DNA of 64,000 nucleotides from Pseudomonas sp. R-28-1W-6 (GCF_009799925.1 NZ_WELK01000002.1:1-64000); one strand, 5' to 3'; shown: positions 26,351 through 38,288, numbered from the stretch's first letter. The notes: a model not told the origin generated them from the sequence alone. Numbers and translations: made by a program.

Positions 26351-26426
26351 TGGTGGGTCGTGTAGGATTCGAACCTACGACCAATTGGTTAAAAGCCAAC
26401 TGCTCTACCAACTGAGCTAACGACCC
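26351..26426 (-). tRNA. tRNA-Lys (UUU)
   Basis: A 76-nt minus-strand gene with acceptor GGGTCGT/ACGACCC, D arm AGCTCAGTTGGTAGAGC, anticodon loop CTTTTAA (anticodon TTT), T arm GTAGGTTCGAATCCTAC, discriminator A and encoded CCA. Confidence 0.98.
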
Positions 26427-26484
26427 GATGCGGAGCGCATGATACTGATTTAATTCAGGAAATCAACACCCTCGCAAAAAAACT

Positions 26485-27159
26485 TTAGCAATAGCGGGTC
26501 GGATCGGCCACACCGGCGGCGCTGAAGCCCGCGGCGCGCAGCCGGCAGCTGTCGCATTTGCCGCAGGCGCGCCCCTCGTCATCGGCCTGATAGCAGGACA
26601 CCGTCAGCCCGTAATCGACGCCGAGCTGCATGCCGATCGCCACTATCTGCGCCTTGCTCAGGGCCTGCAGCGGCGCCTGGATGCGGAAGCCCTCGCCCTC
26701 CACGCCTTCACGGGTCGCCAGGTTGGCCACCCGCTCGAACGCGGCGATGAACTCGGGACGGCAATCCGGGTAACCGGAATAGTCGACCGCATTGACCCCG
26801 ATGAAGATGTCGTGCGCCCCCAGTACCTCGGCCCAGCCCAGGGCCAGGGCCAGGAACACCGTGTTGCGGGCCGGCACATAGGTCACCGGAATGCCTTCGG
26901 TGGGGCCTTCCGGTACCGCAATCGAGCTGTCGGTCAGGGCCGAACCGCCGATGCCGTTGAGATTGAGGCCGACCACCTTGTGCTCGACCACGCCCAGCTG
27001 CGCCGCCACCCGCTCGGCCGCCTGCAGCTCGGCGCGGTGGCGCTGGCCATAGTCGAAACTCATGCTATAGCAGGCAAAGCCCGCGGCCTTGGCCTGGGCC
27101 AGGATGGTGGCGGAATCGAGGCCGCCGGACAGCAGCACGACGGCTTTCTTGTCGCTCAT
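26485..27159 (-). CDS. queC: 7-cyano-7-deazaguanine synthase QueC
   Basis: A 224-aa ATP-dependent enzyme converting 7-carboxy-7-deazaguanine to preQ0 in queuosine synthesis. The PP-loop is [10 protein letters not shown] at residues 9-18. A zinc site near the C-terminus is formed by [18 protein letters not shown]. It lies 15 nt after queE and is co-transcribed with it. Confidence 0.96.
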   Translation of the reverse strand: MSDKKAVVLLSGGLDSATILAQAKAAGFACYSMSFDYGQRHRAELQAAERVAAQLGVVEHKVVGLNLNGIGGSALTDSSIAVPEGPTEGIPVTYVPARNTVFLALALGWAEVLGAHDIFIGVNAVDYSGYPDCRPEFIAAFERVANLATREGVEGEGFRIQAPLQALSKAQIVAIGMQLGVDYGLTVSCYQADDEGRACGKCDSCRLRAAGFSAAGVADPTRYC

Positions 27160-27174
27160 ATCGGTATCCTCGAA

Positions 27175-27822
27175 TCAGTGGCCGGGCTCGTCGTTCCACA
27201 GCAGCTTGTGCAGCTGCAGCTGGAAGCGTACCGGCAGGTTGTCGGCGACTATCCACTGCGCCAGCTCACGGGCATTGACCTGCTGGTGGCTGGGCGAGAA
27301 CAGCACTTCGCCGGCACGCTGGTCGAGGCGGTACTCGATCAGCTTGGACACGGCCCAGTCGTAGTCCTCGCGCGAGCAGATGACGAACTTGACCTGATCG
27401 TTGCGGGTCAGCTGATCCAGATTGCTGTACAGATTGCGCGAGACTTCCGCCGAACCCGGGGTCTTCAGATCGACCACGCGACTAACGCGCGGGTCGGTAG
27501 CGGAGATATCCAGGGCGCCACTGGTCTCCAGCGACACCTGATAGCCGGCATCGCACAGGCGCTGCAGCAGTGGGATGCAGTTGGGCTGGGCCAGCGGCTC
27601 ACCGCCGGTGACACAGACGTAGCGCGGCTTGTAGCTGGCAACCTGGGCGCAGATGGCGTCCAGGCTGATGATTTCGCCACCACTGAAGGCGTAGGCGGTG
27701 TCGCAGTACTGGCAGCGCAGCGGGCAGCCGGTCAGGCGAACGAACACAGTGGGCAGGCCACTGGTGCGCGTTTCGCCCTGCAACGAGTAGAAAATCTCGG
27801 TAATGCGCAGGGTTTCTTGCAT
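27175..27822 (-). CDS. queE: 7-carboxy-7-deazaguanine synthase QueE
   Basis: A 215-aa radical SAM enzyme forming the 7-deazaguanine ring from 6-carboxytetrahydropterin. The cluster motif is CPLRCQYCDTAY (C-x3-C-x2-C), and VCVTGGEPL is the SAM-binding GGE segment. The ATG at 27822 gives the usual start MQETLRITEIFYSLQGE. It is first in queE-queC; queD is not in the window. Confidence 0.95.
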   Translation of the reverse strand: MQETLRITEIFYSLQGETRTSGLPTVFVRLTGCPLRCQYCDTAYAFSGGEIISLDAICAQVASYKPRYVCVTGGEPLAQPNCIPLLQRLCDAGYQVSLETSGALDISATDPRVSRVVDLKTPGSAEVSRNLYSNLDQLTRNDQVKFVICSREDYDWAVSKLIEYRLDQRAGEVLFSPSHQQVNARELAQWIVADNLPVRFQLQLHKLLWNDEPGH

Positions 27823-27970
27823 ATCGGCACCGGGCGTGACGGCGAAACAGGCCATCCGCCTCCGTTGCGGGAAAGGGGGAGGCGATTCTAAACGAAAAAA
27901 ATTCCGCGAGACATTTTTAACGTCGCGCAGGCGACGGCCCGATGGCTGGCCGCCACGGAGAGCCAGGCAT

Positions 27971-27998
27971 AAAAAACCCGCGACAAGCGCGGGTTTTA
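27971..27998 (-). terminator. terminator downstream of cpoB
   Basis: AAAACCCGCG and CGCGGGTTTT pair around ACAAG, with T-tracts in both directions. It closes the tol-pal operon. Confidence 0.85.
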
Positions 27999-28017
27999 TG
28001 ACCAGTACAGCGCTCGA

Positions 28018-28845
28018 TCAGGGCAGGCGCTGCAGGTCGCGCTGGGCCAACTGAGCCGCCGAGGAGCCGGGGAACTGCGCGATCAGCTGGCGCAGGATGC
28101 CCTTGGCTTTTTCGGTATTGCCCAGGCGCTGCTCGACATCGGCCAGCTTGAACAGCGAATCAGGCACCTTGGCATGGGTCGGATAGGTCACGCTGACCTG
28201 GGCGAAGGCCTTGCCGGCGCCCTGCAGGTCGCCCTTGGCCAGGTTGACCTCGCCCAGCCAATACTGCGCGTTGCCGGCATACTGGCTGTTCGGGTACTTG
28301 CGCAGGAAGGCGGCGAAGGCCTGGCTGGCCTTGTCGAAATCCTTGGCCTTGATCAGGTCGAAGGCAGCGTCGTAATACAGCTTTTCCTTCGCCGGGTCGG
28401 CCGGTTCATTGCTGGCTGGCGCAGCAGGAGCCTGCTGGGCCGGAGCCGTTGGATCAGCGCCGGCATTGATCGCGCCAGCGGCTGGAGAATTCTGGGTAGG
28501 AGCTGCGGCGCCTGCGGCACCACCAGCCAGACGGCTGTCCAGGTCCTGATAACGCGACAAGCTTTCCTGCTTGAGGCTCTCGATCTGGTTCTGCTGCTCT
28601 TCAACCATGCCACGCAGCTGGGCAATTTCCTGCTGCATCTGTTGCAGTTGCATGAACAGCTCACCCTGCGCCGAGGCCGGGGCAGCTGCCCCGCCCCCAG
28701 CGTAGGCGCCATTCGTGCCATAACCCACCGGCGGATAACTGCTAGTACCGTAGCCGGCACTACTATCCACCACGGGAACCTCGGCCACTGCCGCGAGCGG
28801 CAGGGCGAGAGCCAGAGAGGTCACGACACGAAGGCACTTGCGCAT
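28018..28845 (-). CDS. cpoB: cell division coordinator CpoB (YbgF)
   Basis: A 275-aa periplasmic protein. Signal peptide to about residue 21 (PLAAVAE), a Gly/Tyr-rich stretch, a trimerising coiled coil (about 62-105, MQQEIAQLRGMVEEQQNQIE), an Ala/Pro linker and three TPR repeats (about 150-270). It couples peptidoglycan synthesis by PBP1B with Tol-Pal constriction. It starts 6 nt after pal and is the last gene of the operon. Confidence 0.92.
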   Translation of the reverse strand: MRKCLRVVTSLALALPLAAVAEVPVVDSSAGYGTSSYPPVGYGTNGAYAGGGAAAPASAQGELFMQLQQMQQEIAQLRGMVEEQQNQIESLKQESLSRYQDLDSRLAGGAAGAAAPTQNSPAAGAINAGADPTAPAQQAPAAPASNEPADPAKEKLYYDAAFDLIKAKDFDKASQAFAAFLRKYPNSQYAGNAQYWLGEVNLAKGDLQGAGKAFAQVSVTYPTHAKVPDSLFKLADVEQRLGNTEKAKGILRQLIAQFPGSSAAQLAQRDLQRLP

Positions 28846-28851
28846 GGCGAA

Positions 28852-29346
28852 TTACTTACGCAGTTCGACGCGACGGTTTTGCGCCCAGGACTGCTCTTCG
28901 CTGCCAGTGGCAACCGGACGCTCTTCGCCGTAGGAAACCAGTTCCAGCTGAGCCGGGGAAACGCCCTGCAGAACCAGGTAGCGCTGAACGGCATTGGCGC
29001 GACGCTCGCCCAGAGCCATGTTGTACTCGCGGGTACCGCGCTCGTCGGTGTGGCCTTCCAGAACGACGCGAGCGCCGTTGCCTTTCAGGTCCTTGGCGTG
29101 TACGTCGAGGGCGCGCATGGCTTCCGGCTTCAGGTCGGAGCTGTCGTATTCGAAGTAGAAGGTGGTGATGGCGCGCAGAGCGGCTTCTTCGCTCAGGGAA
29201 CCGTCGACGTTGCCGTTGGCGTTGTAGCCGGCGTTCGGGTCAACAGCGCCTTCGCCAGCGTTGTCGCCGCCTTTGGACGAGCAACCAACAGCCACGGCCA
29301 GAGCCAGGCCCAGAGCGGCAAACTTGCCAAATTTCAGCATTTCCAT
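28852..29346 (-). CDS. pal: peptidoglycan-associated lipoprotein Pal (OprL)
   Basis: A 164-aa outer-membrane lipoprotein nearly identical in wording to P. aeruginosa OprL. The lipobox is VAVGC with Cys22. The C-terminal OmpA-like domain (about 60-164) has the peptidoglycan-binding segment [13 protein letters not shown] and [14 protein letters not shown]. It binds TolB and anchors the outer membrane to the wall. Confidence 0.97.
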   Translation of the reverse strand: MEMLKFGKFAALGLALAVAVGCSSKGGDNAGEGAVDPNAGYNANGNVDGSLSEEAALRAITTFYFEYDSSDLKPEAMRALDVHAKDLKGNGARVVLEGHTDERGTREYNMALGERRANAVQRYLVLQGVSPAQLELVSYGEERPVATGSEEQSWAQNRRVELRK

Positions 29347-29401
29347 GGTGTAACTCCTAATGATTTCTAGGTGTGTTTAAAGCGAGATTGTTGTTACCGC
29401 A

Positions 29402-30703
29402 TCAGTTCAGGTAAGGAGACCAGGACGGTTCCCGGACATCACCTTGTGCGGTGGGAATCGGGAGCCTGACACGCCCGTTGGTAGACACGAGCATCAGTAC
29501 TCCACGGCCCTGCTGGCGGGTGGCGTAGATTAACATGGTGCCATTGGGCGCGACAGTAGGCGAATCGTCCAGGCTGGTTTCCGAAAGGATGCGCAAACGG
29601 CTGGTTACCAGGTCCTGGGCCGCCACCTTGAAGTTGGTGAAGCCATCCTGACGATGGATCATCACCAGGGTCTTCTCGTCCGCCGAGAGTTTCGGGTTGG
29701 CGTTGTAGTTGCCGGTGAAGGTCACGCGCTGCGCCTCGCCGCCGGCAATGTTCTGCTTGTAGATCTGCGGTTTGCCGGCACGGTCCGAGGTGAAATACAG
29801 GGTCTGGCCGTCCTTGCCCCAGAAGGGTTCGGTATCGATGGCATAGTGATTGGTCACGCGCTGCAGCTGACGGCTGCCGAGGTTCATCACGTAGATTTCC
29901 GGGTTGCCGTCCTTGGACAGCACGAACGCCAGGCGATTGCCGTCCGGCGACCAGGCCGGCGCACCGTTCAGGCCCTGGAAGTTGGTGATCTGCTCGCGGC
30001 GACCGGTGTCGATGTGCTGGATGAAGATGCGCGGACGACGCTGCTCGAACGACACATAGGCGATGCGCCGGCCATCCGGTGCATAGCGCGGCGACAGGAT
30101 CGGCTCGCGCGACTGCAGCAGGGTCACGCCGCGGGCACCGTCGTAGTCGGAGCGCTGCAGGGTGTAGCGGGTATTGTTGACCGAAAAGCGCTCGGCGGTG
30201 ACGTAGAGCATTTTGGTCGAATAGGCGCCCTTGATGCCGGTCAGCTTCTCGAACGACTGGTCGGCCACATGGTGGGCCATGTCGCGCAACTGGTCCGGGG
30301 TACCGCCAACGGTGCCGGCGACGATCTGCTGCTGGGTCGCCACGTTGAACAGGGCGAACTGCACCTGCAGGCGACCACCGGCCGGCGCGATGCTGCCGAC
30401 CAGGATGTACTGGGCACCCAGGGCCTGCCAGTCGCGGTAGATGATCTCGCCGGCCTGGGTCGGCAGGCTGATCATGTTCTGCCGCGGAATCGGCTCGTAC
30501 ATGCCCGAGTTGCGCAGGTCATTGCCGATGATGGTGGCCATGTCCTCGGGCAACACGGTGCCGCCGGTCCAGCCGAACGGCACCACGGCAATCGGAATGG
30601 CCCGGTCGGAGCCGGTGGTAATCCGGATGTTCTTCTCCTCGGCCACGGCCAGACCGGCCACGCAGCAGAGAACGACGAGCAAGCCTCGAAGGATAGTGAT
30701 CAC
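29402..30703 (-). CDS. tolB: Tol-Pal system beta-propeller protein TolB
   Basis: A 433-aa periplasmic protein. The signal peptide ends at GLAVAEE; an N-terminal alpha/beta domain (about 30-160) is followed by a six-bladed propeller with WSPDG- and YAPDG-type repeats. It starts at GTG 30703, overlapping the tolA stop as GTGA. It relays between TolA and Pal. Confidence 0.96.
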   Translation of the reverse strand: MITILRGLLVVLCCVAGLAVAEEKNIRITTGSDRAIPIAVVPFGWTGGTVLPEDMATIIGNDLRNSGMYEPIPRQNMISLPTQAGEIIYRDWQALGAQYILVGSIAPAGGRLQVQFALFNVATQQQIVAGTVGGTPDQLRDMAHHVADQSFEKLTGIKGAYSTKMLYVTAERFSVNNTRYTLQRSDYDGARGVTLLQSREPILSPRYAPDGRRIAYVSFEQRRPRIFIQHIDTGRREQITNFQGLNGAPAWSPDGNRLAFVLSKDGNPEIYVMNLGSRQLQRVTNHYAIDTEPFWGKDGQTLYFTSDRAGKPQIYKQNIAGGEAQRVTFTGNYNANPKLSADEKTLVMIHRQDGFTNFKVAAQDLVTSRLRILSETSLDDSPTVAPNGTMLIYATRQQGRGVLMLVSTNGRVRLPIPTAQGDVREPSWSPYLN

Positions 30704-31643
30704 AGGTCCAGATCCTCTGGTGTAAAGGTCATCTTAAACGAACGATAGGGAGCGAAGTCCGCCGGACTCACACCCTGCATTTCCACGATACGACCCACGT
30801 TGCGCACGGCAGTTACCGCCGAATTGTCGAACGCCGTATCACCACTGGACTTGGCCACCGTCGCATTGGTAATGGTGCCATCGGGCAGCATGTTGATCTG
30901 CACCACTACGCTCATCCCGTTACGGGCAGTCGGTGGTCGGCTCCAGTTCTGCGAAACCAGCTGGCGAATCAGGTCATCGAAGTTACCCGCGACCTGGTCA
31001 CCGACCTCGTCGGCCAGCGCCTGCTGGCGCTCGGTGGTATCGGACAACAGCTCGGCCAGGGCCTGCGCCTTCTTGTCCTCGGCCGCCTTGCGCGCCGCTT
31101 CCTGGGCCTTTTTCTTGGCCGCTTCGGCTGCCGCTTTCTTCTTGGCCTCTTCCGCAGCCTTCTTCTTCGCTGCCTCGGCCGCCTTTTTCTTGGCTTCCTC
31201 GGCTGCTTTCTTCTTTTCTTCCTCGGATTTCTTCTTGGCGATATCGGCGAGCTTCTTCTGCTCGGCCTTCTTGGCTTCCTCAGCCTTCTTCGCCTCAGCC
31301 TTCTTCTCGGCCACTTCCGCCTGTTTGGCCGCCTCGGCTTTCTTTTGTTCCGCGGCTTCCTGCTTCTTCTGTTCCTGCTTCTTCGCCTCGAGCTGTTCGA
31401 CCTCGTACTGACGCGCCGCAGTCTTCTTGGCTTCGCCGGCGATCTTCTGGTTGGTCTGGGTGGTCGCCTGACTCTGCGATTTCAGCTGATACAGGGTCGC
31501 CTGGACGATCGGCTTGGCCGGCGGCAGCTCGGGGGCGAAGTGGAAGCTGACGAACAGCATGGCAAACATCAGGACGTGCAGAGCCACGGCCCAGATGGTC
31601 GGCCAGAAATAGCTTTCCGAGGAGGAGCGAGCGCTCTGCTGCA

Positions 31644-31644
<1 letters not shown>
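30700..31644 (-). CDS. tolA: Tol-Pal energy transducer TolA
   Basis: A 314-aa protein with one N-terminal membrane helix (about 14-34), a long Lys/Ala/Glu-rich helical region (about 70-205, built of KKxAEEA-type repeats) spanning the periplasm, and the globular C-terminal domain III (about 215-314) that binds Pal/TolB. It starts in the tolR stop (TGATG). The Ala/Lys region is shorter than in P. aeruginosa, a stretch that varies freely among species. Confidence 0.95.
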
Positions 31645-32102
<458 letters not shown>

Positions 32103-32110
32103 GGGAAGCC

Positions 32111-32809
32111 TCAGTCCTCGCTGGTGTGCACTTTGCGGTGCAGGATCGCCTGGAACTCGTCAGCGAAGGTGTAGTAACGGCTGATCAGACGCTCGCCTTG
32201 CGCGGAGAAACGGTTGTAGGCGATAACCGCCGGGATCGCGGCGAACAGGCCGATGGCGGTGGCGATCAGCGCTTCGGCAATGCCCGGGGCCACAGTGGCC
32301 AGGGTGGCCTGCTGCACCTGAGCCAGGCCGCGGAAAGAGTTCATGATGCCCCACACGGTACCGAACAGGCCGATGTACGGACTGGTCGAGCCGACAGTGG
32401 CGAGGAACGGCAGGCTCTGCTCGAGCTTCTCTTCCTCGCGCGAGATGGCCACGCGCATGGCCCGCGCCACCCCGTCCATCACCGCATCCGGATCGACGCC
32501 GGACTGCTGGCGCAGGCGCGAGAATTCCTTGAAGCCGGCGCGGAAGATCTGCTCCACGCCGCAGTCCGGGTCCGGGTTGCTGCCGGCCTGGCGGTACAGC
32601 TTGGACAGGTCGATGCCCGACCAGAAGCGCTCCTCGAACATTTCCAGCGACTTCTTGGCGGCACGCAGCATGGTGCTGCGCTGGAAGATCATGATCCACG
32701 ACGTGACCGAGGCGGCCACCAGAACGAGCATGACCAGCTGCACCACGAAACTGGCGTTGCTGATCAGGCTCCACATGGACATATGGTCTACGGCGGCGTT
32801 AGCTTCCAC
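32111..32809 (-). CDS. tolQ: Tol-Pal proton channel subunit TolQ
   Basis: A 232-aa ExbB/MotA-type protein with three membrane helices at about 15-38, 135-158 and 170-193; the channel segments are SPYIGLFGTVWGIMNSF and LIATAIGLFAAIPAV. The start is GTG at 32809 with GGAG upstream, giving MEANAAVDH at the N-terminus as in P. aeruginosa TolQ. Confidence 0.96.
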   Translation of the reverse strand: MEANAAVDHMSMWSLISNASFVVQLVMLVLVAASVTSWIMIFQRSTMLRAAKKSLEMFEERFWSGIDLSKLYRQAGSNPDPDCGVEQIFRAGFKEFSRLRQQSGVDPDAVMDGVARAMRVAISREEEKLEQSLPFLATVGSTSPYIGLFGTVWGIMNSFRGLAQVQQATLATVAPGIAEALIATAIGLFAAIPAVIAYNRFSAQGERLISRYYTFADEFQAILHRKVHTSED

Positions 32810-32811
32810 GC

Positions 32812-33258
32812 TTACTCTCCTGCAGGGGATAGACCCGCGACACTGGCGAAGGCTGCTCGCAGCGCTTCGGGAATGGCCCGGGGTTTCAAACTGTCGGCGC
32901 GCACACAGGCCACCACGAACTGCCCTTCACAGAGCAGCGCCTTGTCCGTGACCCGCCTGACCTGTTGACGAAAGCGCAGGCTGGCACGGTTCAACTCGAT
33001 TACATCGGCCGTCACCAAAAGTTCGTCGTCTAGCTTGGCCGGCGCGTGATAACGCGCCTCGGCCGAATGCACGACGAACAGCAGGTCTTCCGCCACCAGC
33101 GTCGACTGGGCAAAACCCAGTTCACGCAGGCGCTCGGTACGAGCCCGCTCCATGAATTTGAGGTAGTTGACGTAATAAACGATGCCGCCGGCATCGGTAT
33201 CTTCGTAATACACCCGACAACGGTGGGCAAAAGGCTGGGCCTCGATTTGCGCGCGCAT
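32812..33258 (-). CDS. ybgC: tol-pal-associated acyl-CoA thioesterase YbgC
   Basis: A 148-aa hotdog-fold thioesterase with the catalytic motif [17 protein letters not shown]. It leads the ybgC-tolQ-tolR-tolA-tolB-pal-cpoB operon and lies 2 nt from tolQ. Substrates are short-chain or phospholipid-related acyl-CoAs in the family. Confidence 0.95.
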   Translation of the reverse strand: MRAQIEAQPFAHRCRVYYEDTDAGGIVYYVNYLKFMERARTERLRELGFAQSTLVAEDLLFVVHSAEARYHAPAKLDDELLVTADVIELNRASLRFRQQVRRVTDKALLCEGQFVVACVRADSLKPRAIPEALRAAFASVAGLSPAGE

Positions 33259-33310
33259 ACTCTAGTGCTTACTCCCGGCCTTGCCAATTGGCCAAGCCCC
33301 TGTTTTTCAA

Positions 33311-34363
33311 CTATTCGTCGCTTCCCGCGAACAGGTCGGCAACCGGCGCCTCGATCATGCGCCCCGGCACATTGAGGCCGAAGTGCAGGTAGGCATGCCG
33401 CGTCACCACCCGTCCGCGCGGCGTGCGCATGATATACCCCTGCTGGATCAGATAGGGCTCCAGCACATCTTCGATGGTCCCGCGCTCCTCGCCGATGGCT
33501 GCAGCCAGGTTGTCGATGCCGACCGGCCCGCCGTCGAACCTGTCGATCATGGCCAGCAGTAGACGCCGGTCCTGGTGATCGAAGCCACGCTCATCGACAT
33601 CCAGCATGTTCAGCGCCTGATCGGCCACGCCACGACTGATCTGCCCACCGGCGCGCACCTCGGCGAAATCGCGCACCCGACGCAGCAGGCGATTGGCAAT
33701 ACGCGGCGTCCCCCGGGCACGCCGGGCGATCTCGAAGGCGCCTTCGGCATCTAGGGCCAGGCCGAGAATGCTGGCGGAGCGGCTGACGATGGTCGCCAGG
33801 TCGGCACTGGAATAGAACTCCAGGCGCTGGACGATGCCGAAGCGATCACGCAACGGATTGGTCAGCATGCCGGCCCGAGTGGTGGCACCGACCAGGGTGA
33901 ATGGCGGCAGATCCAGCTTGATCGAGCGAGCGGCCGGGCCCTCGCCGATCATGATGTCGAGCTGGAAGTCCTCCATGGCCGGGTACAGCACTTCCTCGAC
34001 AATCGGCGACAGACGATGAATCTCGTCGATGAACAGTACGTCGCCGGCTTCCAGATTGGTCAGCAGCGCAGCCAGATCGCCCGGGCGCTCCAGCACCGGC
34101 CCGGAGGTACTCTTGATCGACACACCCATTTCCTGGGCGATGATGTTGGCCAGGGTGGTCTTGCCCAGGCCGGGTGGACCGAAGATCAGGGTGTGGTCCA
34201 GCGCTTCCGAACGCCCCCTGGCGGCCTGGATAAACAGCTCCATCTGCTCGCGCACGCTGGGCTGGCCGATATAGTCGGCCAGCGACAAGGGGCGGATGGC
34301 GCGATCCAGTTGCTCGTCGCGCTCGCGGCCACTGGCGGTTATCAGGCGGTCGGCTTCAATCAC
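33311..34363 (-). CDS. ruvB: Holliday junction branch migration ATPase RuvB
   Basis: A 350-aa AAA+ motor. Walker A is [11 protein letters not shown], Walker B FIDEIHRL, sensor GATTRAGML, and a C-terminal winged helix. It lies 3 nt after ruvA, in ruvC-ruvA-ruvB. Confidence 0.98.
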   Translation of the reverse strand: MIEADRLITASGRERDEQLDRAIRPLSLADYIGQPSVREQMELFIQAARGRSEALDHTLIFGPPGLGKTTLANIIAQEMGVSIKSTSGPVLERPGDLAALLTNLEAGDVLFIDEIHRLSPIVEEVLYPAMEDFQLDIMIGEGPAARSIKLDLPPFTLVGATTRAGMLTNPLRDRFGIVQRLEFYSSADLATIVSRSASILGLALDAEGAFEIARRARGTPRIANRLLRRVRDFAEVRAGGQISRGVADQALNMLDVDERGFDHQDRRLLLAMIDRFDGGPVGIDNLAAAIGEERGTIEDVLEPYLIQQGYIMRTPRGRVVTRHAYLHFGLNVPGRMIEAPVADLFAGSDE

Positions 34364-34366
34364 GGG

Positions 34367-34972
34367 TTAAACCATTCCTTTAAGGGCACGGCGAATCAAC
34401 TCTTCACTGGAGAGGCCGTCTTCCTGCACCGCAGCCACGGCCTTGCTGGCCTCCTGCGGCTTGAAGCCGAGGGAAATCAGCGCGCTCACGGCGTCACTCT
34501 CCGCGCTTGAGACTGCCACGCCGGCACGGGGTTCCACCACCAGGGTGGCGATGGACGGCACGGTTTCCCAGGCCTTGAAGCGATCTTTCAGTTCGACCAG
34601 CAGGCGTTCGGCGGTTTTCTTGCCGACACCTGGGACTTTCACCAGGGTCGAGGTATCGCCGGCCTGCACGCAGCGCACCAATTCGTCCACTTCCAGACCG
34701 GACATCAGCGCCAGTGCCAGCTTGGGGCCGACACCATTCAAGCGGATCAGCTCGCGAAACAGCTCGCGCTCGCGCTTCTCGGCAAAACCGTAGAGCAGAT
34801 GGGCATCCTCGCGCACCACCAGGTGGGTGTGCAGGGTCACCGGCTCGCCCAGTGACGGCAGGCGATACAGCGTGGTCATCGGCACTTCCAGCTCGTAGCC
34901 GACGCCATTCACATCGACCAGCAGGTGCGGCGGCTGCTTTTCCGCCAGGGTGCCTCTCAGGCGTCCGATCAC
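34367..34972 (-). CDS. ruvA: Holliday junction-binding protein RuvA
   Basis: A 201-aa protein with the OB domain (about 1-64), two helix-hairpin-helix motifs ([12 protein letters not shown] and [13 protein letters not shown]) and a C-terminal RuvB-binding domain. It targets RuvB to junctions. Confidence 0.98.
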   Translation of the reverse strand: MIGRLRGTLAEKQPPHLLVDVNGVGYELEVPMTTLYRLPSLGEPVTLHTHLVVREDAHLLYGFAEKRERELFRELIRLNGVGPKLALALMSGLEVDELVRCVQAGDTSTLVKVPGVGKKTAERLLVELKDRFKAWETVPSIATLVVEPRAGVAVSSAESDAVSALISLGFKPQEASKAVAAVQEDGLSSEELIRRALKGMV

Positions 34973-34993
34973 GACTTGTCTTCCTTCTATCTA

Positions 34994-35518
34994 TTACAGG
35001 CGCAGGCGGCCGCCGCGCCGCTTGGCGCCAGCCAGGCCATGGGGAATCAGGCTTTGCCGATGGTGGGCGTGACACAGGGCGATGGCCAGGGCATCGGAGG
35101 CATCGATCTGCGGCTTCTGCACCAGCTTGAGCAGGTGCATGACCATCATCTGCACCTGCTGCTTGTCCGCCCCGCCGGTGCCGGCAATCGCCTGCTTGAC
35201 CTGGGTGGCGGTGTACTCGCTGATCTCCAGGCCCGCCTCCACCCCGGCGACTATCGCCGCGCCGCGGGCCTGACCGAGCTTGAGCGCCGAGTCGGCGTTC
35301 TTCGCCATGAACACCTGCTCGATGCCCATGGTCACCGGCCCGTGCAGGCGAATCACCTCGCTCACCCCGCGAAAGACGATCTGCAGGCGCTCGGGCAACG
35401 GGCCGTTGCCGGTGCGGATGCAGCCCGAGGCGACATACTCGCAGCCGCGACCGGTGTCGCGCACCACGCCGTAACCGGTGATACGTGAGCCGGGGTCGAT
35501 ACCCAAAATCAGCGTCAT
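34994..35518 (-). CDS. ruvC: Holliday junction resolvase RuvC
   Basis: A 174-aa RNase H-fold endonuclease. Acidic catalytic residues are in [21 protein letters not shown] and [15 protein letters not shown]. The ATG at 35518 gives the standard start [10 protein letters not shown]; the in-frame upstream part is not coding. Confidence 0.97.
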   Translation of the reverse strand: MTLILGIDPGSRITGYGVVRDTGRGCEYVASGCIRTGNGPLPERLQIVFRGVSEVIRLHGPVTMGIEQVFMAKNADSALKLGQARGAAIVAGVEAGLEISEYTATQVKQAIAGTGGADKQQVQMMVMHLLKLVQKPQIDASDALAIALCHAHHRQSLIPHGLAGAKRRGGRLRL

Positions 35519-35629
35519 GCCCTGCCGTTCGCTCCGGGTGCCGGCAAGCGCCGCCACACTGTCTATTTATCCAGCTCGGAAGTATACGGGCCGACTACCT
35601 ACGCCGCCACCCAGCCCGCACAGATAAAA

Positions 35630-35661
35630 AAGCCGGAAGCGCCTGGGGCGACTTCCGGCTT
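35630..35661. terminator. terminator between yebC and ruvC
   Basis: AAGCCGGAAG and CTTCCGGCTT form a 10-bp stem with a 12-nt loop, preceded by an A-run that becomes the T-tract for minus-strand yebC transcripts. Confidence 0.8.
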
Positions 35662-35678
35662 GTTACCCACGCAAAAGA

Positions 35679-36428
35679 TCAGTCCAACTGCTCCATGATC
35701 TCGTCGGGAATTTCCGCGTTGTGATAGACCTCCTGCACATCATCGAGGTCCTCCAGCATGTCGATCAGCTTCATGACCTTCTTCGCGGTTTCCAGATCGG
35801 CCACCGGCGCACTGATCGAGGGGATCATGGCGATTTCCGCCTCCTCGCCCTTGAACCCGGCCGCCGTCAGCGCCTCGTTGACCGCGAGGAACTCGGCAAA
35901 GCTGGTGGAGACCAGCGCGGAACCGTCCTCGCCCATCTCCACGTCATCGGCACCGGCTTCCAGCGCTGCCTCCATCAAGGCATCTTCGTTGACACCCGGA
36001 GCAAAGCTGATCTGCCCCTTGCGCTCGAACATGTAGGCCACCGAGCCATCGGTACCCAGGTTGCCGCCGCACTTGCTGAAGGCATGGCGAACTTCGGCCG
36101 CGGTGCGGTTGCGGTTGTCGGTCATGACCTCGACGATGATCGCTACGCCGCTGGGCGCATAGCCTTCGTAGCTGAATTCGACGACGTTGTCGGCTTCGTT
36201 GTTGCCGGCGCCGCGGGCGATGGCCCGATCGATCACGTCACGGGACATGTTGGCGGTCAGCGCCTTGTCCACCGCCAGGCGCAGGCGCGGATTGTCCGCC
36301 GGCAACAGGCCGCCATGCTTGGCCGCAACGGTCAGCTCACGAATCAGCTTGGTGAAGATCTTGCCGCGCTTGGCGTCCTGACGCCCTTTGCGGTGCTTGA
36401 TGTTGGCCCACTTGGAATGACCAGCCAT
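35679..36428 (-). CDS. yebC: YebC/PmpR family protein
   Basis: A 249-aa YebC-family protein beginning [19 protein letters not shown]. The P. aeruginosa homologue PmpR was described as a repressor of the PQS quorum-sensing regulator; recent work treats some YebC proteins as ribosome-associated factors that ease stalling at proline-rich sequences. Both roles are by family. It lies between aspS and ruvC with terminators on both sides. Confidence 0.93.
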   Translation of the reverse strand: MAGHSKWANIKHRKGRQDAKRGKIFTKLIRELTVAAKHGGLLPADNPRLRLAVDKALTANMSRDVIDRAIARGAGNNEADNVVEFSYEGYAPSGVAIIVEVMTDNRNRTAAEVRHAFSKCGGNLGTDGSVAYMFERKGQISFAPGVNEDALMEAALEAGADDVEMGEDGSALVSTSFAEFLAVNEALTAAGFKGEEAEIAMIPSISAPVADLETAKKVMKLIDMLEDLDDVQEVYHNAEIPDEIMEQLD

Positions 36429-36474
36429 AACTCACTCCGGTTGTTGCAATTCACTTTTTAGACAACCCAAATGC

Positions 36475-36501
36475 AAGGAGCCTGGCAAATCCAGGCTCCT
36501 T
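36475..36501 (-). terminator. terminator downstream of aspS
   Basis: AAGGAGCCTGG and CCAGGCTCCTT form an 11-bp stem with a CAAAT loop, directly after the aspS stop. Confidence 0.75.
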
Positions 36502-36512
36502 GTCACTCAGGC

Positions 36513-38288
36513 TTATTCGGCCTTGGCCTGCTCGCGCAGGCGAATGTGCAGCTCGCGCAGCGCCTTGTTGTCGACGATGCCAGGTGCCTGGGTCATGACG
36601 CAGGCCGCGCTCTGGGTCTTCGGGAAGGCGATCACTTCGCGGATCGAGCTGGCGCCGGTCATCAGCATGACCAGGCGATCCAGACCGAAGGCCAGACCAC
36701 CATGGGGCGGCGCACCGAACTTCAGCGCATCGAGGAGGAAGCCGAACTTCTCCTGCTGCTCTTCTTCGCTGATGCCCAGCACGCGGAACACGGTCTGCTG
36801 CATGGCCTTGTCGTGGATACGGATCGAACCGCCACCCAGTTCGGTACCGTTGAGCACCATGTCGTAGGCGCGCGACAGGGCGGTAGCCGGGTTGGCTTCC
36901 AGTTCCTGCGGGCTGCAGCTCGGCGCGGTGAACGGGTGGTGCATGGCGGTCAGGCTGCCGTCGTCGTTCTCTTCGAACATCGGGAAGTCGACCACCCACA
37001 GCGGCGCCCACTCGCAGGTGAGCAGATTGAGGTCGTGGCCGACCTTGATGCGCAGGGCACCCAGGGCATCGCAGACGATCTTGGTCTTGTCGGCACCGAA
37101 GAACACGATGTCGCCATCGACCGCGCCAACGCGATCGAGGATGACGTTGAGGTTGGCTTCCGGGATGTTCTTGACGATCGGCGACTGCAGGCCTTCGACG
37201 CCCTTGGCGCGCTCGTTGACCTTGATGTAGGCCAGGCCCTTGGCACCGTAGTTGCCGACGAACTTGGTGTAGTCGTCGATCTGCTTGCGCGGCATGCTGC
37301 CAGCGCCCGGTACGCGCAGGGCGGCGATGCGGCACTTGGGATCGTTGGCCGGGCCGCTGAACACCTTGAAGTCGACTTCTTTCAGCTGATCGGCGACGTC
37401 CACCAGTTCCAGCGGGATGCGCAGGTCCGGCTTGTCCGAACCGAAGCGACGCATGGCCTCGGCCAGGGTCATGTGCGGCAGCTCGCCGAACTCCACATCC
37501 AGCACTTCCTTGAACAGGTTGCGGATCATGGTTTCGGTGATACCCATGATGTCTTTTTCATCGAGGAAGCTGGTCTCGATGTCGATCTGGGTGAATTCCG
37601 GCTGGCGATCGGCGCGCAGGTCTTCGTCGCGGAAGCACTTGGCGATCTGGTAGTAGCGGTCGAAGCCGGCCACCATCAGCAGTTGCTTGAACAGCTGCGG
37701 CGACTGCGGCAGGGCGAAGAAACTGCCGGCGTGGGTGCGACTCGGCACCAAGTAGTCGCGCGCGCCTTCCGGGGTAGCACGAGTGAGAATCGGCGTCTCG
37801 ACGTCGAGGAAGCCATTCTCGTCCAGGTAGCGGCGGATGCTCGAGGTGATGCGCGAACGCAGCTTGAGCTTCTCGGCCATTTCCGGACGACGCAGATCGA
37901 TGAAGCGGTAGCGCAGGCGGGTTTCCTCGCCCACGTCGGTGTATTCGTTGAGCGGGAACGGCGGGGTCTCGGCTTCGTTGAGCACTTCCAGCTCGTAGCC
38001 CAGCACTTCGATGGCGCCGGAGGCCATGTTGGCGTTGCGCGCGCCTTCCGGACGCAGGCGTACCTTGCCGGTGATCTTGACCACATACTCGCTGCGCACG
38101 CGGTCGGCCTTGGCGAAGGTCTCGGCACGATCCGGATCGAACACCACCTGGGCCAGGCCCTCGCGGTCACGGATGTCGAGGAAGATCACGCCACCGTGGT
38201 CACGACGACGATGGACCCAACCGCAAAGGGTGATTTCCTGGCCGTCCAGGCTCTCGTTCAACTGGCCGCAATAGTGGCTGCGCATCAT
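36513..38288 (-). CDS. aspS: aspartyl-tRNA synthetase AspS
   Basis: A 591-aa class II synthetase with an N-terminal anticodon-binding OB domain (about 1-110), the class II motifs (for example [18 protein letters not shown] as motif 2), the bacterial GAD insertion (about 290-430) and the C-terminal motif 3 [13 protein letters not shown]. The start MMRSHYCGQ matches P. aeruginosa AspS. That enzyme is non-discriminating (charges tRNA-Asn as well), which probably applies here. Confidence 0.97.
   Translation of the reverse strand: MMRSHYCGQLNESLDGQEITLCGWVHRRRDHGGVIFLDIRDREGLAQVVFDPDRAETFAKADRVRSEYVVKITGKVRLRPEGARNANMASGAIEVLGYELEVLNEAETPPFPLNEYTDVGEETRLRYRFIDLRRPEMAEKLKLRSRITSSIRRYLDENGFLDVETPILTRATPEGARDYLVPSRTHAGSFFALPQSPQLFKQLLMVAGFDRYYQIAKCFRDEDLRADRQPEFTQIDIETSFLDEKDIMGITETMIRNLFKEVLDVEFGELPHMTLAEAMRRFGSDKPDLRIPLELVDVADQLKEVDFKVFSGPANDPKCRIAALRVPGAGSMPRKQIDDYTKFVGNYGAKGLAYIKVNERAKGVEGLQSPIVKNIPEANLNVILDRVGAVDGDIVFFGADKTKIVCDALGALRIKVGHDLNLLTCEWAPLWVVDFPMFEENDDGSLTAMHHPFTAPSCSPQELEANPATALSRAYDMVLNGTELGGGSIRIHDKAMQQTVFRVLGISEEEQQEKFGFLLDALKFGAPPHGGLAFGLDRLVMLMTGASSIREVIAFPKTQSAACVMTQAPGIVDNKALRELHIRLREQAKAE

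Noticed and set aside
31000..31450. Short tandem DNA repeat inside tolA
   Set aside because: The repetition is explained by the Lys/Ala/Glu-rich helical domain II of TolA and is coding.
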